Shown piece by piece: positions 15,707 to 16,096 of a DNA stretch of 16,096 nucleotides. Position 1 is the first letter of the stretch, and each line of letters opens with the position of its first letter. The notes under the pieces were generated by a model, which was not told the DNA's origin, searched no databases, and saw only the letters and a program-made list of their open reading frames with translations. The translations under genes and the position numbers were made by a program. Where the stretch lies: NCBI GenBank assembly GCA_903873545.1, contig CAIQPA010000663.1, forward strand, positions 1-16,096. The letters run 5' to 3'. The DNA is from an uncultured delta proteobacterium. Its GTDB lineage: Bacteria > Myxococcota_A > Bradymonadia > REDH01.

Positions 15707-16096
15707 AGAGCTTGAAGTTCTCGATTTCGTAGCGATAGCCCTGCTCCGTGAGGAAGAGTTGGCGACGGGTAGAGAAGTCCTGCTCGCTCGAGTCCTGCGT
15801 CACAACCGAGTAGAACCGAGCCGAGTTGGTGCCGTTGGTCTTGGGGCGGAGCACGCGACCGAGCCGCTGTGCCTCCTCCTGGCGGGAGCCGAAGGTGCCG
15901 GAGATCTGGATGGCCACGTTGGCGTCGGGCAGGTCGACGGCGAAGTTGGCGACGCGGCTCACAACCAGGCGGCTGATCTCGCCCGACTTGAACTTGCCGG
16001 AGAGCTCTTCGCGCACCGGCTGAGGCGTCTCGCCGGTGATGATCGCGGCATCAAGCATCTGCGCCACGTCGTGGAGCTGGTCGAGATACTGGCCAA
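15705..16096 (-). CDS. XPB-family DNA helicase (superfamily 2), C-terminal part
   Basis: Partial; the N-terminus is beyond the right edge, with 129 codons visible. The sequence GQYLDQLHD...AAIITGETP (motif IV region), LVVSRVANFAVDLPDANVAIQ (motif V region) and QEEAQRLGRVLRPK (motif VI, with the arginine finger region) is characteristic of bacterial XPB/Rad25-like helicases, 3'-5' DNA-unwinding ATPases implicated in repair or transcription-associated processes. The tail DFSTRRQLFLTEQGYRYEIENFKL is also the typical XPB end. The TGA (15705-15707) lies directly at the expected rsmG start, so the two genes are probably co-transcribed. Confidence 0.92.
   Translation of the reverse strand, partial: GQYLDQLHDVAQMLDAAIITGETPQPVREELSGKFKSGEISRLVVSRVANFAVDLPDANVAIQISGTFGSRQEEAQRLGRVLRPKTNGTNSARFYSVVTQDSSEQDFSTRRQLFLTEQGYRYEIENFKL

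Overview
The window is GC-rich (roughly two thirds G+C by eye) bacterial chromosome with dense, often overlapping genes. A surface protein ending in a MYXO-CTERM-like sorting tail (Gly-Cys-Ser, hydrophobic segment, Arg cluster), an Asp/Thr/Gly-linked lipoprotein built of DUF4397 repeats, a bacterial XPB-type helicase and a fused TIGR03960/DUF2344 radical SAM protein together suggest a member of the Myxococcota (old Deltaproteobacteria), perhaps the Bradymonadia. That placement is inference from gene content. I see no rRNA, tRNA, CRISPR array, insertion sequence or phage gene.

Layout. (1) Positions 1-4813, minus strand: a run transcribed leftwards: a 163-aa protein of unknown function, a 990-aa B12-binding-type radical SAM/DUF2344 fusion, a DUF4912 protein, and the N-terminal 279 codons of a GH57/DUF1957 alpha-glucan branching-type enzyme that runs off the left edge. 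(2) Positions 5047-7978, plus strand: a three-gene operon with ATGA stop/start overlaps: an unrecognised protein with two CxxC pairs, a class IV aminotransferase (aminodeoxychorismate lyase, PabC) and a chorismate-utilising PabB. Together PabB and PabC would make p-aminobenzoate for folate; no PabA glutamine amidotransferase is in view. (3) Positions 7975-8985, minus: an exported DUF3108 protein, convergent with pabB. (4) Positions 9081-12737, plus: a 1218-aa secreted S8-subtilase-like protein with EF-hand-like loops, FG-GAP/VCBS repeats and the C-terminal sorting tail. (5) Positions 12963-15080, plus: a lipoprotein with a low-complexity linker and six DUF4397-like units in three AB pairs. (6) Positions 15077-16096, minus: rsmG (16S rRNA m7G methyltransferase) preceded by the C-terminus of an XPB-family helicase.

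The most notable points are: the S8-like protein keeps the Asp and His of the triad but has degenerate serine and oxyanion-hole motifs; the rsmG frame has no ATG, GTG or TTG in the region where its N-terminus should begin; the DUF4397 lipoprotein alternates two repeat types; an uncharacterised CxxC protein is translationally coupled to pabC-pabB; and both convergent gene pairs end in interlocked stop codons (CTAG and CTAA) with no room for a terminator. The genes otherwise look like normal chromosomal housekeeping and cell-surface genes. I found no defence system or mobile island.
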